Below, piece after piece: positions 1 through 9,937 of a DNA stretch of 64,000 bases (positions within the stretch are counted from its first letter, which is position 1; every line of letters begins with the position of its first letter). Source of the DNA: Sarocladium kiliense. Taxonomy: Eukaryota; Ascomycota; Sordariomycetes; Hypocreales; Sarocladiaceae. Under the pieces are notes generated by a model, which saw only the letters and a program-made list of their open reading frames with translations, did not search any database and was not told where the DNA came from. The stretch lies in assembly GCA_030734395.1 (NCBI GenBank), contig JAUZTG010000047.1, positions 1 to 64,000 on the forward strand, written 5' to 3'. Made by a program: the position numbers and the translations under genes.

Positions 1-17
1 TTACCTCTTAAATTATC

Positions 18-82
18 TCTTATGTAAAATAGCCTCAGCAAGATAGCTTAGTTAGAACCCAAACCCAATCCCAAACCCTAAC
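18..82 (+). repeat. Telomere-like repeat, copy A
   Basis: About 60 bp with an AGCCTCAGCAAGATAGCTTA core followed by a degenerate CCCAAACCC/CCCTAA tract, the complement of TTAGGG-type telomere sequence. A nearly identical direct copy (about three differences in 60 bp) lies at 3569-3630. The CCCTAA part recurs inverted at 1530-1565. Interstitial telomere-like tracts mark subtelomeres or element ends in fungi; which applies here is not visible. Confidence 0.75.
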
Positions 83-553
83 CTGGGTATATATATATAT
101 TTATTAGAATAGAATTTTCATTTATTACTTAGAAAACACAAGGTTACTTTCTTTCCTACAAACTAATACTCGGTGCACATAGCTCTTCCCACAGATCGGC
201 ATAGACTAGAGCCTGGTCGTAGACTTCCAGTACAGTGCGCTGAATTACCCTTAAGTCGGACGCCATTGCTAATCACGAGACTCTACGCGACTTGGCGACT
301 CCAGCCAAGACTATAGAGCAATGCATTTCCGAATAAGACGGCCGAACAGTATGACCGGGCCGCCGAGGCTTTAAATGAGCAACTATCTTAATTTCCCTAG
401 CGCGACCGTTTGACGACTCGATCTTTTCTTTTTAACTAATTCACGATATCTCGTTTCGCCTCATTCTTACCATCAACCTGGTAGTACAGCAGCTGCCACT
501 AGACACTTCAAATACGACAACCATCAGTGCCACGTGCTGTGCGTTTCGATCAG
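83..553. other. Upstream region of the DUF7136 gene
   Basis: A short AT dinucleotide run near 89-101 is followed by ordinary-composition DNA leading to the start at 554. I see no gene here; it probably holds the promoter and 5' leader of the next gene. Confidence 0.4.
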
Positions 554-1456
554 ATGCGTCTCTTCAACCCTTGTTCGCTTCTCCTAGTGTTCTGCCTGAT
601 GGCGGCCGGGGGTACAAGAGCAGCAGATGGCGACGAAGTTGACCCCCCCGACTTCCCAGCCACCATCCGAATCGGTCTCGTATTCCCGAGAAACGAGACG
701 TATAACATAGACCCGACAGTCATGCCGGTAGTTCTAGCGGTGGAAAACGCCCAGCCCGCTTTCTGGTTCGGTTTTAGCATTGGCTGGGAGATCCGCGGCC
801 TCAACGACACGGGTCACCCTGTCGGTGGCTTCGAATTCGGCTACATGAACCATAATAAGGCCAGAGCACCCCTCCCACCAGATGCGATTGGCGGTAACTT
901 CATCGTCGGGAATTCGAGTTGGTCTCACTCGGAAACACTACGGGGGCCTGGCCGGTATCGCCTAAGCTGGGAGTATAAAATGTCGTACTGCACCGAGGAA
1001 CCGCCTAACCGGCTTATCATTCATGGCTCCAAGGTTCATATGAATGGCACGGTCGATTTCACAGTCAGTAATACAACGGGCCTGCCCGTCAACCTTACGT
1101 CCCAATGTCCAGAGTATTCTGGCAGCATAGACATCAGAGGCTCATCCCATGATAACACCGGGACCTGCATGTTTTTAGGGACTGCAGATGAGTCAGATGA
1201 CACCTCAGATTTCTGTCGCTTAAGGCTCGATCAGACAATGGCTGACTGCGTTATGGCAAACATAACGGGGAGCGAAGATCGGTCAGCATGTGAAGCATTG
1301 CTTGATAGGGCTGAAAGCCAGGATAGGGAGGGCGGAGGCGGCGGAGGCGGCAGTGATGGGGATGACAACACAGCTTCTGGCCGTTTGTTCTGGGGACTTT
1401 TGGCCACCGTTGCGACCGCAATCTCTGTGTCGGCTATTGCGGGATTAGGACTCTGA
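554..1456 (+). CDS. Secreted, probably GPI-anchored DUF7136-type protein
   Basis: Single exon, 300 aa from the first ATG; nine in-frame codons upstream lack an ATG. It opens with a signal peptide (MRLFNPCSLLLVFCLMAAGG, cleaved after about residue 23). The FPRNETY motif and N-glycosylated beta-rich body match my recollection of the fungal DUF7136 family of unknown function. Seven cysteines cluster in the second half (disulfide potential). A glycine-rich linker (GGA/GGC repeats at 1330-1352) leads into a C-terminal hydrophobic stretch of about 20 residues with no basic tail, as in a GPI-anchor signal. The protein is probably displayed on the wall or membrane. It sits alone between telomere-like repeats (copies A and B). 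Confidence 0.8.
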   Translation: MRLFNPCSLLLVFCLMAAGGTRAADGDEVDPPDFPATIRIGLVFPRNETYNIDPTVMPVVLAVENAQPAFWFGFSIGWEIRGLNDTGHPVGGFEFGYMNHNKARAPLPPDAIGGNFIVGNSSWSHSETLRGPGRYRLSWEYKMSYCTEEPPNRLIIHGSKVHMNGTVDFTVSNTTGLPVNLTSQCPEYSGSIDIRGSSHDNTGTCMFLGTADESDDTSDFCRLRLDQTMADCVMANITGSEDRSACEALLDRAESQDREGGGGGGGSDGDDNTASGRLFWGLLATVATAISVSAIAGLGL

Positions 1457-1529
1457 TTATTTTATGGTATTGTGCAGCACACTCACTTGAAAGAAAAGAA
1501 TTTTCCAACGGTAATACTGAATTGAACGA

Positions 1530-1565
1530 AGGTTTAGGGTTTGGGGTTTGGTTTGGGTGCTAACT
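1530..1565 (-). repeat. Telomere-like repeat, copy B (inverted)
   Basis: TTTAGGGTTTGGGGTTTGG tract. Its reverse complement aligns over about 33 bp with the CCCAAACCC/CCCTAA part of copy A, including the flanking GTTAG. With copy A it brackets the DUF7136 gene as imperfect inverted repeats about 1.5 kb apart. Confidence 0.65.
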
Positions 1566-3380
1566 AGAGTACTAAAGATAGGAGGTGTAATTATACTCTA
1601 CTTATCTAGTATATGAGGTGAATATTAATATAAGAGGTAAACGCTAATAGAAGGTAGAATATAAGCCATTATTAGCAAATTTACCTTCTTATATGAATAC
1701 AATGAATCGTCAGGGCAGGTTCCATGTCTGGACCAGCTTAAAGTAGATAATATTTATATAGCTAGGAGACTCCTATGTAATAAGAGATATCTTAGAAGCA
1801 TTTACACTAAGTATTGCTAGAGATTAGTAATTTTATAAGTAGGAATTATCTCTTAATAAAAGAATAACTGAGATTCTTAAGTCTTAGTAAAATATAAGTT
1901 TTAAATATATTTTATTATAAAAGGCCTTATTAAACACCTTTTAATATCAAATAAATAACTTATTAAAGTAATTATAACTAGTCTATTAATATTTAAGATA
2001 AAATTATTTTAAAAGTTTAATAAATGTTATGGTTTGGGCTTGAGCCCAGCCTGGCATCAAAGAGATAGGAGGACGGGCTTGTAACGAGACCTAGCCACAG
2101 TGTGGCTGAGGAGACATGGCGTAACCCCTTTCCCTCACATCTCTCTCTATGAATAGCTTCCTACTCCTTAAGAATATACATAACTCTTATTGGCACCTAA
2201 TTGTCCGTGACACTAGGGATAGCCCATTACAATAAAGATATTATTAAGGCTACAATAAATATTAAAAAAATGTAATAATAAGAGTGAAGTTATTAAAGCT
2301 TTAAGAGAATAAGCTGTTAAGTAACAAGATAGTAAACATCTATTTTATTATTTAATATATTATAAGCATTTATATGTGAAGGACTTTTATAGTCTAGAAT
2401 TATATATACTTAATATATTTAAGTAAGTTACATTATAAAAGATAATTGTTCTATAAGTGCTTCTAGGTTTAAGAATAGGCTCGGGTTTTGACTAAGGAAT
2501 CTCATTATGACTACTTTATATATAATACCCTTTCCTATTAAGGCTTTTATTGATAAACTATACTTATAATATATACTCTTACTTTTAAATAGTTTATTTT
2601 TCTTTTTATGGTAATATTAAGTTTTAAGGAATAGATGTTATAATCTTAAAGTAGTTATATCAGGCCGTATATAAATATGAAAGCGGAGTTAAAGTGCCAT
2701 AATTCCATCTATTAACTAGGCCAGCTTTAAGGTACAGGGTTATTCTTAATTCAACTCTCCCTAACAACTTAAGACCCCAAAGCATCTAGAAGTTTACTAG
2801 TAATAAATAACTACTCAATATCCTAAAAAGAGTTACTTTAACCAGGGCATTAAAGTCAATGATAATAAGGAAAAGGCTACTAGAAAATGTCTATCTAACG
2901 AATCGCGGGGAAACATGTCATACAGCGGCCAGGGGTAAGGACGAACTTTCAGACAGCACTAGCGGCGCTACAGAGTCTCACCCCTGCACTTCCAAGCACG
3001 AGAACCCTCCTCATACGTATTGGACAAGCTGATGCCAAGATCAGGCAAGCTGAACAGGGTTTTTTTTCCTTTCAATAATATAAATTACTTTTATAATATA
3101 TAAATTATAATTATAAATAAATAATTAGCCTTAATAAAAGTAGCTGCTATCTTATAAAAGGATATAATTAAAAAATAATAAAAATTTAAGAGTCTAGGCT
3201 ATTATTTTCAATGGTTAATTATATTAGCTAATAGCTTAATAAAAAAACAAATAATTTAAACTTGTAACAGCCTTTAGCGCTTAATAACCTTTATTACTAC
3301 TACTTAGCTTAATAGCTAGATAAGTTATACCCTTATAAAAATATAAGTTATTTTAATAGCCTTAATTACCCGAGCTATCC
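1566..3380. repeat. AT-rich, RIP-like repeat island
   Basis: About 1.8 kb dominated by A/T with many stops in every frame; there is no gene. It looks like transposon debris decayed by C-to-T mutation (repeat-induced point mutation). Two GC-richer islets survive at about 2025-2215 and 2886-3060. The second keeps one open frame over about 165 bp, but I recognise no family in it. Confidence 0.65.
2025..2212. repeat. Possible solo LTR remnant
   Basis: GC-richer islet inside AT-rich DNA that starts TGTTA and ends TGACA, as LTRs do (TG...CA), about 188 bp. No matching target-site duplication is visible and there is no second copy in the window, so this is tentative. Confidence 0.25.
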
Positions 3381-3384
3381 CCTT

Positions 3385-3565
3385 ATATAATTAACTTATC
3401 TCTTTTTTTATCTCTCCTTTTATCTCTTTTCTCTCTCTTTATCTCTCCTTTTATTTTTATTTTTGTCTCTTTATTTATCTCTCTTTTTTTCTCTTTATTT
3501 TTCTCTTTTTATCTCTTTTCTTATTTGTATTTATCTTTTCTTATCTCTTATCTCTTTATCTACCT
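3385..3565. repeat. Pyrimidine-rich low-complexity tract
   Basis: Irregular repeats of TTTATCTC / TTTTCTC over about 180 bp on the + strand, ending against telomere-like copy C. Simple-sequence DNA with no coding potential. Confidence 0.7.
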
Positions 3566-3568
3566 TCT

Positions 3569-3630
3569 TTTATGTTAAATAGCCTCAGCAAGATAGCTTA
3601 GATAGAACCCAAACCCAGTCCCAAACCCTA
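3569..3630 (+). repeat. Telomere-like repeat, copy C
   Basis: Direct repeat of copy A (18-82): the same AGCCTCAGCAAGATAGCTTA core and CCCAAACCC tract with about three substitutions. The pair brackets 3.5 kb holding the DUF7136 gene plus the AT-rich island. Confidence 0.75.
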
Positions 3631-3798
3631 CGTATACATAAGGGATGAGCAATTCTACATAAGAATGTTGCTCTACGCCGAGAGAAAGGGCATATTATAA
3701 GGTTCCGCCACTGCATGCTTAACATAACATGTTATGGCAGCGCCCAGACTAGGAAGCTTTACCTAGAAATAATGTCCACGAACTAACTTGCATCTTAT

Positions 3799-5043
3799 TC
3801 AACGCGCCTTCCACCCCCAAAACCGGTTCACCTCAGCGTTGGCATGATAGTTCCGGCACCGCGCGTCCGGACACCACAGAATATGACGACTCTCAAAGTC
3901 TTCTATCATGCCGTACGACTCTGGGTTTACGGCGCGGAACCAAACGGGATCTACTTTGTGCATGTTCTCCTTATTCAAGGATTCCAAGGATTCCAAGGTG
4001 ATGCTTGTGCGACACTCGAAGTCTTGTTTTCGGCAGCCCTGGTCCCGGCCGTTACAGTTACCGGCGAAATAGCTGTGCTTTATATTCCCGCCAGATCTAG
4101 TGAAGTTACCAAAGTGTGGCCCGCGCATCAGCTTCCGCGTATGGCCGCTCTCGAGTTGTTTATGCCGGCACCTGTACTCGCAAGCCGCTCCTAGGGGCAT
4201 CTGTACCAAGTCTGTGCCGAGGTACGTGATGCAAGTGCATTCGTTGGGGTCGAAGACAATCATATAGGTTGAGTCCCCGAGACGAGCTTGTGGGCCGAGG
4301 TACCTTGCGCCAGCCTCGTGTACATCGTCAAAGAAGCGCCGTACCTCCAGCGACGAATCCGCTTCCTGCAGCTCTGGGAGATGAAACCGCGAGCTGAATT
4401 GTATGTTTAAGAGATTCCATTGGCTTAGCTCCAGATGCACATGTTCATGCGGATATGTGCAGCTAATACCATTGTCGGGTTCCTGACACAATTTGCCCTC
4501 CAGGCGATTTACGCCGTAAGCGTCAAGATGGGCCAGCGATGTGATCCACTCCTGCACGTCCAGCCAGGTTATGGTCCTGTGTTGACAGACGCGAAAGGAG
4601 CCCTGGTGCCCAATACAGATTCTAGAGTCATCGGGCTCACGTCGCTGGGAGGCGGAAAACAAAGCGGCGGGGTGGACGTCCCTGCACGCCGCGCACCAAA
4701 GGTTCTGGTGAAATAGGGCCTCGAAACGGGGGTCCTTGCGTTTCTGCCGGCGGATGTAGGCGCATGCTGGACAGTAGGCGTCTCTCCGGAGGTATTCTGC
4801 CAGCGTGTCGTTCCGCCGTATGCCGGCCTGGACTTTCCATGTGTCGCGGATGTATATTTTGTCATGGCTTTGCTTGAACTCGTCGGAGGAGAAAAGGCGA
4901 AGGAACGTGCGGGATGTGTGGCGGAGGGAGAACATGGCCGGAAAATCGAGGTGACGCATGATCCTTTTCAGGATTTCATCGGGGAGACGCAAGAAAGAAC
5001 TATTGGTGGAGTTGTAATATATAGCTGCTACCATGGGGTCCAT
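3799..5043 (-). CDS. F-box domain protein
   Basis: 414 aa from the first in-frame ATG. The frame stays open about 240 bp further upstream without an ATG, and that extension reads like protein, so a spliced upstream exon is possible. An F-box lies near the N-terminus (LPDEILKRIMRHLDFPAM, about residues 21-38, continuing to about 60), the Skp1-binding domain of SCF ubiquitin ligases. A Cys/His-rich region follows with pairs such as CPAC, CAAC and CQH, probably zinc-binding structure; no LRR or WD repeats are seen. It is likely a substrate adaptor of unknown target, part of the expanded fungal F-box group. It stands alone next to the repeat island. Confidence 0.7.
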   Translation of the reverse strand: MDPMVAAIYYNSTNSSFLRLPDEILKRIMRHLDFPAMFSLRHTSRTFLRLFSSDEFKQSHDKIYIRDTWKVQAGIRRNDTLAEYLRRDAYCPACAYIRRQKRKDPRFEALFHQNLWCAACRDVHPAALFSASQRREPDDSRICIGHQGSFRVCQHRTITWLDVQEWITSLAHLDAYGVNRLEGKLCQEPDNGISCTYPHEHVHLELSQWNLLNIQFSSRFHLPELQEADSSLEVRRFFDDVHEAGARYLGPQARLGDSTYMIVFDPNECTCITYLGTDLVQMPLGAACEYRCRHKQLESGHTRKLMRGPHFGNFTRSGGNIKHSYFAGNCNGRDQGCRKQDFECRTSITLESLESLNKENMHKVDPVWFRAVNPESYGMIEDFESRHILWCPDARCRNYHANAEVNRFWGWKAR

Positions 5044-6158
5044 TGCAGATGATGCGTCGACAGCGAGTGTAGGAGAACGGACCCAATCCGTGTCGTTCGG
5101 AAGCTTGGGGTAGTCCTGGGGATAGTGGTAACTAGATTTCGACTCATGCTTCCCGCTGGCTTGCTTGGCTTGACGGATAGTCGCAAGAGTATCGCTGCTT
5201 TTTTTCTTCGTGATCACCGGGGTATTTTCGTTGGTAGGAGTAGACACGGAATATAGGCTCGGTGCTATAGTAGAGGCTGTGTCCCACCTTCGTCCGGGTT
5301 AGCTATCGCTACCAGGGTGCGGTCCTAGATGGGACAGACCTACGTATCGTCTAGCAATGACCGCCTTGCAGAACGCACATCCCAGGAGGTGGTGATCCTG
5401 CGTCTCTCGGATCGCGACGAGGGGGTTCTGGCCCGGCTGCACACTATTAGAAAGAGCCTATATAACCGAGCCTATGCACTTACCTGACGTCGGCCGAGTC
5501 GCTGTCGGCACCCTGACGACGGAGGCGCTCGAGTAGTCTGCTCGCCATGTTCGTTGACATCAGGAAGATCTCTGAGAACAGAAAGCTACAGCAGAAGGGC
5601 GCAGCTTTAGACCACGTAGTTGGATGCTGCGCGGTGTGAGTATGGCTATGACCCTAAGTAGAAGAAGGAAGTCCACGAGCGTGAAATCGGCCAGGGTAAA
5701 GGCTGTGTTTGAATTTGAGTAAGCCGGGCTTGTTTGTCCCCGAGTCCAGCAAGGCGCAGCACTTGGCACTATCGCGTGAGAGACAAACGACATGCCAAGA
5801 GAGCGTAGGGTAACGCTTGGCTATGGTCTGTAGACTTTATCAAGACCAGGTTCGAGATGCTACTGAATTTGTCGGCTGGGCGGGAAAATGGAGTAGAAAG
5901 TGATTCTGGCCATGACAAGCCTAATCCAAAGCTGCGAACGAGGACCTGACAATACATCCTGATGTGAACGAGGATCTTTGCGCTGGATTATATAAGCGAA
6001 CCTATCATTCTCAACCTGTCGCAACGCCTCGGTCCGAAGCTGATCCGGGAGCTGCCGGGTTCCCCTCTCCATCAGCATCAGCCTCGTGGAGACCTCCTCC
6101 ATTGTCCTGCTGGTTGCCAGCCACTTGCTCGGACGATCGCGCATCGCAAATCTCAGTC
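5044..6158. other. Intergenic region, no gene seen
   Basis: About 1.1 kb between the F-box gene and the BTB pseudogene. The short open frames look random. The part next to 5043 may hold an upstream exon of the F-box gene. Confidence 0.4.
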
Positions 6159-6958
6159 ATGGCCTCCATACCATATGCTGAGTATGTTTGGAGTTCTTGA
6201 TGTATTGATTGGCAAGCTGATGGTTACAGGTTTCTTGGTTCGACTCAGTTCAAGTTTCTCGTCGGCCCAGAAGCAAAAGAATACACGATGCATTCAGCAC
6301 TTGTCGCCCGCCAATCAGAAACTCTTGATGCGATAGTGAATGGAAAGTTTAGGGAGGGCGAAGAGCAATGCGCTGTATGGAATGAAGTAGAAGTGGACAC
6401 ATTCATCCGATTCAGTCAATTTGCATACACAGGGGATTACGAAGGTGCAGAACCTCAGAAAATATTCGAACGGTCCCCCTAACTCAAGAATGCGGACGAC
6501 TATGACGATTGGGACATTTCTTACGTAAAAGCAAAAAGGAACAGCTATGGGACAGGTTTTGTTAGCTCTATCCTCGGACCCAACCTTCATTTGCCAGGAA
6601 TGCGGTAAACGAAGATTACACGGAGGTACTCCTTTCGCACGCACGGATGTATGTGTTTGCAGACTATTACGGCATTGAGAATCTGCAGCATGCGGCGCTT
6701 CAGAAGCTAAAGGAAGTACTTTCTCGGTATACGATATTCGAGCAAGGTCCTCAAGAGATCGCCCAGCTTATCAGATACTCTTTCGATCATACTGTGGATA
6801 AGGACAAACATCGCGATCCGTTACGAACCTTGGTGTCCACTTATACTGCCTGTCAAGTTGAAGAGCTACTGGGAAATACCGCTTTTGAGGACGTTCTGGA
6901 TACAATCAGCGGTTTCCCCATCTCACTGATGACGAAATTGCGAGATAGACTAGCCTGA
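6159..6958 (+). pseudogene. BTB/POZ domain protein, disrupted
   Basis: Exon 1 (6159-6181, MASIPYAE) joins exon 2 at 6230 over a 48-bp GT-AG intron and reads into a BTB core: FLVGPEAKEY, the MHSALVARQSE heart, and FIRFSQFAYTGDYE. A TAA at 6480-6482 then interrupts a frame that otherwise continues (KNADDYDDWD...). A frameshift near 6600 separates it from the conserved second half (NEDYTEVLLSHARMYVFADYYGIE...), which runs to the stop at 6956-6958. Fungal BTB proteins of this type act as adaptors, often with Cul3. Both lesions sit in the less conserved linker. An intron across the linker would need poor splice sites, so I call it a pseudogene; assembly errors are the alternative. Confidence 0.7.
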
Positions 6959-7702
6959 TGGAGGAAGCATTGGTCTTGCAAATTGGCGCATCAGATCGCC
7001 GCTGGCCTTCTACTCTTCTCTTTCCAGCTCTTCAAACTTGTCGATCATGCTAACCCACTGATACGCAATACCTCTTGAGATCCCTTTGGAGACAAAGAAC
7101 CTTGCCTCTTCTTCTTGAGCCTCAAACAGTCGCTCAAGAGAGAGGCGCGTTTCGAGGGTAAGCTTGTCGATTCGGGTTTCGATATGGACGCTCTCGTCGG
7201 TCGTGGATCGTGACCACTATAAATAGGTAGAAAAAAGGGGGAGCGTGTTCTCAATTGTTAAAATTGGATCAACAAGGACAAGGCAGGCGTACATTGGGGC
7301 CGCCTGATTAGAGCCTGATGGGGAACGAACCCCATATTCCGATTTCGTCATGCTCCATAGCGACAGCAACAGAAACGGGGCACGTTTCTTAAAATGGTAC
7401 AATACAGGGATCAGTGAAGGGCGGTGACTGGTCGAGATCATGGAACGGGGCGCGTTCCGAGTGAGCATGCTAGAGTAGGTAAAGAGGCCAGCGGACAAAT
7501 TCAGTGGGTGCCAGCAAAGAATTACTTGCACAATTGAAATCTTAAAGCTGCATTTAAGCTTCCCCCGCGACTTCGACCATCCCATATCCACCGTGCAAAT
7601 TGTGTAGAAGGTTCTGAATCAGGTGGCGGGAATCAATAGAGTGCGTGTATTGAGCGTAAACTTCCAAATCTCCTCAATGAGAGAACCCGAACAGTTCACC
7701 TT
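6959..7702. other. Intergenic region, no gene seen
   Basis: About 740 bp downstream of both neighbours (the + strand BTB remnant and the - strand regulator). A 124-codon - strand frame at 7217-7591 resembles no family I know and is probably chance. Confidence 0.4.
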
Positions 7703-9481
7703 CTATATCATGCAGTTGTGTTCGATTATCCCCCTCTCGAACGTGGATTCAAGGTCCATTGACCCAGGCTGGTGCGACATCCGCGAGCCCGTATCCGGCC
7801 ACCAGTCACACAAAAGATCAGCACCGAAAGTCTCATCCCATACAATACAGTGTAGATGTTCTTGGAAATCCGACCTCGTGCTGCATTGTAAAAGCCGTCG
7901 AACACCTTCTAGGCGCGGAACGAACCAACTTTCGCTATTTGGTCTATCGCCATGGATCATGTCGGTGGCAGCACCAATGAACAGCATCCAAAGCAACTCC
8001 GGTAGGTAATTTCCCCCAAGCATGAAGATCAATGATCCGGGCTTGAGCGAACGCCTGAGGCGTCGCGCCAGTATTTTCGGCAGACCTTTTGTCCAACGAT
8101 GGTCATTTTCCATGGAAGCGCATATGAAGAGAAGTGCGGCCAAATTCATGCTGTGCAAACACTGTTCTTCCACAGTAGTAGGGACAGTTTCAGCATGCTG
8201 AAGAATGAGGAATACTGCAGAAAGCCACACCGTACGGACATCTCGCAATGTTGCGTCTAAATTGGCTTCTGCAGCCCTGACTCGTCGCCGAATCAACTGA
8301 ATCACTGTCGTAACAAGTTCGTGGCCGGGGCCAAGCCTTTGTAAACGAGACAAGCTTGGATACTTGCTGGATTCCACGATGGTTTGCGGCAGTTTGACCA
8401 TTTTCAAATCATAGTGGAGATGAAATAGTGGCTTTCGACCTAAAGCGGTAGCTAGTTCCAGGTCCGCCCTGAGTTATAGCACATTATTCAGCTTTACACG
8501 AATATCGCCTTTGGTAATTCGTGCTCACCAATTTATGAATCGACCAACCTGGTAGGTCGTTATAGTCTTGATCCCTCCCCTGAGTGCAATCAGCCGCTGC
8601 AGTCCTTTCAGGTGGATACTTGCCTCCTCGAAGGAACCTTCTAAACTCTAATATATGGGTGTCAGCAAGTACCAACACAACCAATTAGGGATATTCATGA
8701 GGGCAGGCTGCTTTCAGAACTCACTGCTACATGTGTCAGATGAGCAATTGCAGCAAGCAAATTCTCCGTAACTGATCCAGTCTGTAGGATGGACTGGATG
8801 CTGTTGATTGTTTCACCCTTGAGTTTCCATCCTTCATTGCGAAGATCCAAACAAGGCCAGCGTGTCTGAGAAGCAACGAAGGCTGCTGTCATCGAGAGGG
8901 TTACGCGCATAAGTATTGGGTCACTTATCGCAACGCTGAGCCATGTTTTATTTTTTGGAACCGTTGTGGTAAGGAAACCAAACGACACCATCACTAGGGA
9001 TTATTAGCCAGAGCGAAGGCGAGCCCAGACAAACCCACGTACAATGTTTGAGAAGTTTGTCAATTCTGGGATTCGATTGTATTGGTAGAGTTCCAAAAGG
9101 GTCGAGCAGATTGCCTCCCAGAAATTCAACGCCCAGCCGGCGTTGACCTTGGACGGACTTGATCAGGGGTGCTGAGACGGCTCGATCTGCAGACACCGAA
9201 CCTTTAGATGCGCGAGCAGCCATGCGTCGTCCTTTAGTAGGCGGACTGTTCCTTGGGCCTCCATTTGAACGTTTCCCCGAAGCATCCGATACTCTGAAGC
9301 GGGTTTTTAGCTCATTTTTGCATCGTGCGGTTCGTTTTGAGTTGTCCGAGGCAGCTAACCATGCTTCCCCACTCGTGGTCGTCGACCGGAGTTCGAGCGC
9401 CGTCCTTATGGCATGACTCCGGACTGACCAGCTGGCGCGAGTTGGCGGGCCATCCGAGATAGAGAATTCGTATCTAGGCAT
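7703..9481 (-). CDS. Fungal-specific transcription factor domain protein (no zinc cluster)
   Basis: 530 aa from four exons: 9481-9043, 8993-8725, 8647-8529 and 8468-7703; phases close exactly. The N-terminus (MPRYEFSISDG, then WSVRSHAIR) is the usual opening of a Pezizomycotina family with the PF11951-type transcription-factor domain but no Zn2Cys6 cluster. A basic Ser/Arg-rich linker follows, then DPFGTLPIQ. The conserved helices FEEASIHLKGLQRLIALRGG and DLELATALGRKPLF (about residues 240-290) fit the family closely. Length is normal. It is probably a nuclear regulator or a cofactor of one; target genes cannot be read from context. Confidence 0.75.
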
Positions 9482-9937
9482 GGCAAAATTGCAGGGCAGG
9501 TCGTTGCTCAGCAAATTTTGTCTTGGATGTGTGATCTTGCCTCCCCGGAGTCCGGAGTAGGCGGGCAAGGCGAAAAAGCCCTCAATAGGGTAGCATCCAC
9601 TACCGAGTCGCCTTCAGTCTGCGCCGAATAAGGCAATACCGGTTCACAAAGCGCTGTTAGTAGATTACTCAGCTGCACGAACAATTGCCAAAATCTTTTC
9701 TGTAAGTCGCTCGCAATCAACAGTTGACTTCTCTGCCAATTTCGAGTATTCCATTGCTTGTGGCGAAATAATCATAATTCATCAGCTGGGGTGCGTGAAG
9801 GGGATTGAGAGTGCTTACTCGGCTGTTTTCTGCCTTCCTAACTTTTTCGGCACAACCATGCCAGAAGTCTATAGCAGCAACACTTTGGTCTTGGATCATA
9901 GATTTAATTAGCTGCGAATTCGGTGACTAAAATTACT
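9482..9937. other. Intergenic region, no gene seen
   Basis: About 456 bp between two - strand genes. It should hold the promoter of the regulator at 7703-9481 and the 3' end of the MDR gene. Confidence 0.4.
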
